Source: Acidobacteriota bacterium (lineage in GTDB: Bacteria; Acidobacteriota; Terriglobia; Bryobacterales; Bryobacteraceae). From it: a stretch of 8,828 nt of DNA. The notes below the pieces were generated by a model that was not told the DNA's origin, searched no databases, and saw only the letters and a list, made by a program, of their open reading frames with translations. The translations under genes were made by a program, and so were the position numbers. The stretch lies in NCBI GenBank assembly GCA_016871135.1, contig VFZQ01000177.1:1-8828 (forward strand). Direction: 5' to 3'. Below, in pieces: positions 7,101-8,828 of this stretch (positions are counted from its first letter, which is position 1; each line of letters begins with the position of its first letter).

Positions 7101-7831
7101 TTGAGGACGGTGTTGCGGTGGAATTCGAAAAGGCTGCCTTTGAAGCTGTTGGTGCCGGAGCGGGTGATCATCTGAATCTGGCCCGAGCCGCGGCCGTACT
7201 CGGCGTCGGCGGGAGAGGTGACGACACGGAACTCCTCGACCTTGTCCACGGTGGTGACGATGGGGGACGAGATGCCCTGGTTGAGGCGCTGGTCCTGGGC
7301 ATTAATGCCGTCGATCGTGATGTTGAGCGACCCGATGCGGCCGCCCGCGATATTGTCGCCGACCAACCCTGCTTGGGTGTAGATCAGATCGAGGGCATTG
7401 CGGCCGGGGACGGGAAGACTGAGGACTTGCTGCCCGCTCAGCACGCCGCCGGCCGAGACGGAAGAGGCGGCCATCAGCGGTTCGGCCGCGGCCTGCACTT
7501 CGACGGTTTCGGCAGTGGAGGCGATCGTGAGTTTGATGTTGACGTCGAGGCGCGCGCCGACCTGGAGTTCGAGGTTTTCCATGGCGGAGGGGCGGAAGCC
7601 GGGGTGATCGACGGCGATGTTGTAGACGCTGGGCTGGAGCGCGGCGAAGATAAAGACGCCGGCGGCGTTGGCGGTGGTCTGGGATTCAACACCCGTGCGG
7701 GTGTTACGGGCTTTGACGGTAGCGCCGGGAACGGTGGCGCCGGAGGGGTCGGTGACCGAGCCAGTCAGAACGGCGTCGGTACCTTGAGAGAACGCGGCGG
7801 CGGACAGAAGCAAGGCAAGCAGGAGACCCAT
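4121..7831 (-). CDS. Oar-like TonB-dependent outer-membrane receptor with carboxypeptidase-regulatory-like domain
   Basis: This encodes about 1236 residues, a very large TonB-dependent transporter/adhesin-like barrel of the kind expanded in Acidobacteria. From ATG 7831: residues 1-16 (MGLLLALLLSAAAFSQ) are a signal peptide. Residues 22-105 are a CarboxypepD_reg-like beta-sandwich (LTGSVTDPSGATVPGATV, then VFIFAALQPSVYNIAV and LQVGARLDVNIKL). Residues about 124-236 are the plug (LPVPGRNALDL, NITIDGINAQ, DKVEEFRVVTSPADAEYGRGSGQIQMITRSGTNSFKGSLFEFHRN). The rest is beta-barrel, ending RIIVVGARINF with the terminal Phe typical of barrel proteins. No classic TonB box is evident. Its ligand is unknown; it may import sugars or peptides for the neighbouring enzymes. 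The start is uncertain: ATG 7831 has GGAG only two bases away and no basic n-region. TTG 7939 has GAGGG nearby and would add 36 residues, including RRAR just before the hydrophobic core, but would put a terminator hairpin inside the coding region. Confidence 0.9.
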   Translation of the reverse strand: MGLLLALLLSAAAFSQGTDAVLTGSVTDPSGATVPGATVKARNTRTGVESQTTANAAGVFIFAALQPSVYNIAVDHPGFRPSAMENLELQVGARLDVNIKLTIASTAETVEVQAAAEPLMAASSVSAGGVLSGQQVLSLPVPGRNALDLIYTQAGLVGDNIAGGRIGSLNITIDGINAQDQRLNQGISSPIVTTVDKVEEFRVVTSPADAEYGRGSGQIQMITRSGTNSFKGSLFEFHRNTVLNANTWFNNQRGLDPKTNEMLSPRNVLIRNQYGARIGGPIKKNQTFFFFLLDSQRIREKTAVSNTVYTATARQGLFRYFPGAFNANTEGLRPTVDLTGAPVRPSTATGDLQTISLFGVDPQRARLDPTGTITRMLNLMPLPNNFRRGDGLNTAGYTWSRPSQQNRDQWNLKIDHNFRTTHRASLGYVNENQANRNLFSEQPFPDSPGGQTQYRDRLWTFNLTSTVKPTVLNEFRAGVLRPWLRFFTGWEVGDAIQALPRANNNPYLLDFASIADPLNIADNPVGRISPLYQFADNISWMRGKHAFKGGVDVRFSSSNGFNSTDVMPRGVIGTGNVPVANLNNVPGIGQNFGLATNILNELTGTMSSMRQAFNSPGGPNPEYLPGDVKQRTWKRREYGVFFKDDWKIARRLTLNLGGRWDYYGVPYDKNGRTASLVGGQAALFGLSGSSYADMYQPGRLNGSLTRVETVGPNSQNPGRHIHAQDRNNFAPAVGLSWHIPGLKRDTVFRAGYMISYERNSLRVVDAVSGDQPGLRERVTFTSPNILQVANAQLPLTPGGKPLDTVPLTDRLQIVRVFQDDLRNPYVQNWNASLQRELPARLLATVRYVGNKGTRLVRGTDVNEQNIFENGILDAFLTTQAGGNSPLLDRIFGGLNIPGVGLVNGTTLTGSEAVRRINTTQGNLALHNVATFADYLNNTNAFTGINGGLLRRAGLPENFIVVNPQFDSARLTGNFANSTYHSLQIEVARRFRRGFGLQANYTYSKVLGEEEGSGEEMIDSYRSVRNMSLDKRRLSFDYRQVWRSSGTWDPKIPRFKDLRFSFIFNLFSGQPINLTSGRSSLNTFGGNTPTNVAPIPSNLGQAVVKPNGVVYFDGFTNQRDPSVAALTNVSGVRERSSLLAVADPSGRLLFVNPTAGQLGTMQPFFLQGPGSFRFDVNVQKFFKLHERAQLELRADAIDITNSPQWGDPNTDINSQNFGRITSAGGNRIIVVGARINF

Positions 7832-7858
7832 AACTCCAGCGTAGCGCGCTCGCCGCCC

Positions 7859-7891
7859 AAAAAAAATGAGCCGGAAGTCGGCTTCCGGCTC
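7859..7891 (-). terminator. Intrinsic terminator in front of the receptor gene
   Basis: On the minus strand GAGCCGGAAG and CTTCCGGCTC (7891-7868) make a perfect 10-bp stem with a CCGA tetraloop. CA-type spacing of one base follows, then eight consecutive T (7866-7859). The T-run exists only in the leftward direction, so it acts on leftward transcripts. It lies about 200 bases after the stop of the SMC-like gene and 28 bases before ATG 7831. It could simply end the upstream transcript, or act as an attenuator in the receptor leader. Confidence 0.8.
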
Positions 7892-7921
7892 GCCATCGGA
7901 GTAATTTGGAACCGCGAGATC

Positions 7922-7928
7922 AAGGAGG
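7922..7928 (-). promoter_or_regulatory. CCTCCTT anti-Shine-Dalgarno-like element in the receptor leader
   Basis: The minus strand reads CCTCCTT, identical to the anti-Shine-Dalgarno core at the 3' end of 16S rRNA. It lies about 85-95 bases upstream of the only candidate ribosome binding site of ATG 7831 (GGAG, 7837-7834), with which CTCC could pair. The terminator hairpin lies between the two and would bring them closer in space. A regulatory role is inferred; the match is short and could be chance. Confidence 0.25.
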
Positions 7929-8071
7929 TTGCCCTTCAATGTCCCTCGGATGATTTGAGAATATCTCTGCCTGTAAGACGCCGCTAGCAGCTAATTGGTT
8001 CTAAGTGTTGCAGTACTGCTATAGGACCGGAGTCCCGAAGTTTCTGTGGAATCAACAGCTTACGCGCGTGT

Positions 8072-8096
8072 AACTTTTTCGGCGGCTCAAAAAGTT
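8072..8096. repeat. AT-rich inverted repeat around the SMC-like gene stop codon
   Basis: AACTTTTT (8072-8079) and AAAAAGTT (8089-8096) are perfect 8-bp complements around a 9-base GC-rich loop. The TGA stop (8089-8087) of the leftward ATPase gene sits at the junction of stem and loop. It could be a weak 3'-end hairpin, though no separate T-run follows the stem on the minus strand. Confidence 0.4.
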
Positions 8097-8828
8097 TGTC
8101 TTACAGCGGCGAGGTCGATGCGATTTGCGGTTTGCAGCGAATCGTATCGTTCGGGGTGGCAGGTCAGGATGAGGATTTGCAACTGCCCGGCCGCTTCTTC
8201 GATCAGCTCGATGACGGCTTGGACGCGGGCGGGGTCGGTCGATAAAAACGCATCGTCGAAGACAGCGAGGTGGCGTTCGTCCTTCGCGAGTTCCTTGGCG
8301 AGAGCGAGGCGGGTTGCGAAGGCCACCTGCTCGGCTTCGCCGCCGGAGAGGTGGTCGACCGGCACGTGGGCGGCGGTTGGCCGCCAGGTTTCATCGACGG
8401 CAAGCGCGGCGGCGCTTGGGCCGGCGATGCGCCGCCAGATCTCGGTAGCCTGTGTGGCGATCTGCGCGGGCAGGCTGGCGGCGAGTTCGGATTCGGCTTT
8501 TTCGATCGAGCGTTTGAGCAGGTCAAGAGCCTTGGCGCGGCGGTTTTGGCGGGTGAGGGCGTCGTCGAGCGAGGCGAGCGATTCTTCCTTGTCGACGAGT
8601 TGGGAGTAGAGGCTGCGTTGTGTGGTGGCTTTCAGTTCTCCTTCCAGGCCGGCAGTTTCGGTGCGGGTCTTGGTGAGCTTCGCGTCGTTCACTCGAAACG
8701 CCTCGGCGGCTGCCAGGCGGGCGGGTTCGGGGTCGCCGCCGGCGGCGTTGAGTTCGCGCTCCGCATTTTCGCGCTGGGCTTTAGCGGCGGTGAATGCGAG
8801 GGCGGCGTCGCTTTGTTGCCGGGTCAGA
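8087..8828 (-). CDS. SMC/Rad50-like ATPase, C-terminal part (YhaN/SbcC type), cut by the window edge
   Basis: The minus-strand frame is open from the window edge (codon 8827-8825) to TGA 8089-8087, giving 246 visible residues; the N-terminus with Walker A lies outside. Residues 1-130 are rich in Ala, Glu, Lys and Arg with few prolines, as in the return arm of a long coiled coil (NAERELN, KTRTETAGLEGELK, KALDLLKRSIEKAESEL). The C-terminal ATPase half follows. The ABC signature LSGGE is at 160-164 (bases 8350-8336), Walker B LAVFDD at 187-192, the D-loop STDP just after, and TCHPERY (222-228) carries the switch histidine. The acid after the Walker B Asp is Asp rather than the usual Glu. LSGGExEQ and TCHPxxY suggest the YhaN/AAA_27-like branch more than classic SbcC or RecN. 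The family acts in DNA repair or end processing, often with a nuclease encoded alongside, which may lie to the right. GTG 8692 is an internal codon, not the start. Confidence 0.85.
   Translation of the reverse strand, partial: LTRQQSDAALAFTAAKAQRENAERELNAAGGDPEPARLAAAEAFRVNDAKLTKTRTETAGLEGELKATTQRSLYSQLVDKEESLASLDDALTRQNRRAKALDLLKRSIEKAESELAASLPAQIATQATEIWRRIAGPSAAALAVDETWRPTAAHVPVDHLSGGEAEQVAFATRLALAKELAKDERHLAVFDDAFLSTDPARVQAVIELIEEAAGQLQILILTCHPERYDSLQTANRIDLAAVRQTF

Larger units (their letters stand above)
7832..8086. other. Intergenic leader region between the SMC-like ATPase and the receptor
   Basis: These 255 bases separate two leftward genes. They hold an intrinsic terminator (7859-7891), an anti-Shine-Dalgarno-like element (7922-7928), a perfect 10-base palindrome GCAGTACTGC (8010-8019) and a 6-bp inverted repeat (7985-7990 with 8016-8021). 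I see no convincing sigma-70 promoter for the receptor. TATAGC (8023-8018) and TATTCT (7962-7957) on the minus strand are weak -10 candidates without good -35 partners. No RNA family was recognised. Confidence 0.5.

Noticed and set aside
7922..7953. Perfect AAGGAGG on the plus strand followed by ATG 7939
   Set aside because: The frame ends after four codons (MSLG then TGA at 7951-7953) and no plus-strand gene follows, so it is not a real translation start; the interest is in its complement on the minus-strand leader.
6473..7987. Long open frame (504 codons) on the plus strand opposite the receptor gene
   Set aside because: It is a shadow of the receptor: the translation is rich in Gly, Val, Arg and Asp with no recognisable domain, while the minus strand encodes clear signal peptide, regulatory-like and plug domains over the same bases. 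High GC makes such antisense frames common.
8046..8609. Plus-strand open frame of 187 codons opposite the SMC-like ATPase
   Set aside because: The translation is a low-complexity Ser/Ala/Arg-rich shadow, while the opposite strand carries the LSGGE signature, Walker B and switch histidine in order.
8690..8692. GTG as start of the SMC-like ATPase gene
   Set aside because: The same frame continues upstream to the window edge with coiled-coil-like sequence, so the GTG is an internal valine codon and the gene is truncated by the window.

Overview
The window looks like a GC-rich chromosomal stretch from an acidobacterium, probably of the Bryobacterales/Solibacter type. This is inferred from content, not from any database match. 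The strongest pointer is the very long Oar-like TonB-dependent receptor with an N-terminal carboxypeptidase-regulatory-like domain. A soluble quinoprotein dehydrogenase with an internal cytochrome c domain and twin-arginine-type secreted hydrolases fit the same picture. No rRNA, tRNA, CRISPR array, transposase gene or phage gene was seen.

Layout: (1) Bases 1-145 hold two perfect short hairpins and possibly the tail of a rightward gene. (2) A leftward two-gene unit (1221 to 146) encodes a secreted BD-FAE-like esterase, overlapping by ATGA with a small DUF5678-type protein. (3) A divergent rightward two-gene unit (1249 to 4131) encodes a PQQ-dependent dehydrogenase with a built-in c-type heme domain. 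A membrane-anchored serine hydrolase follows after 3 bases. The two units share only 27 bp between start codons, and promoter-like -10 elements there suggest leaderless mRNAs. (4) The second hydrolase overlaps by 11 bases, tail to tail, with a leftward receptor gene of about 3.7 kb (7831 to 4121). (5) The 255-bp leader of the receptor contains a strong intrinsic terminator 28 bases before its likely start codon, and a CCTCCTT anti-Shine-Dalgarno-like sequence. (6) At the right edge is the C-terminal half of an SMC/Rad50-like (YhaN/SbcC-type) ATPase, also leftward and cut by the window end.

Functionally, the middle of the window could be a small envelope uptake-and-oxidation module. The outer-membrane receptor would bring in a ligand, the exported esterase could remove acyl groups, and the periplasmic quinoprotein could oxidise the released sugar or alcohol and pass electrons through its own heme to the respiratory chain. 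This link is inferred from proximity; the substrates are unknown. I found no convincing new multi-gene system. The most interesting points are the terminator-in-leader arrangement before the receptor, the overlapping leaderless-type promoters, and the placement of the heme domain inside the quinoprotein propeller.
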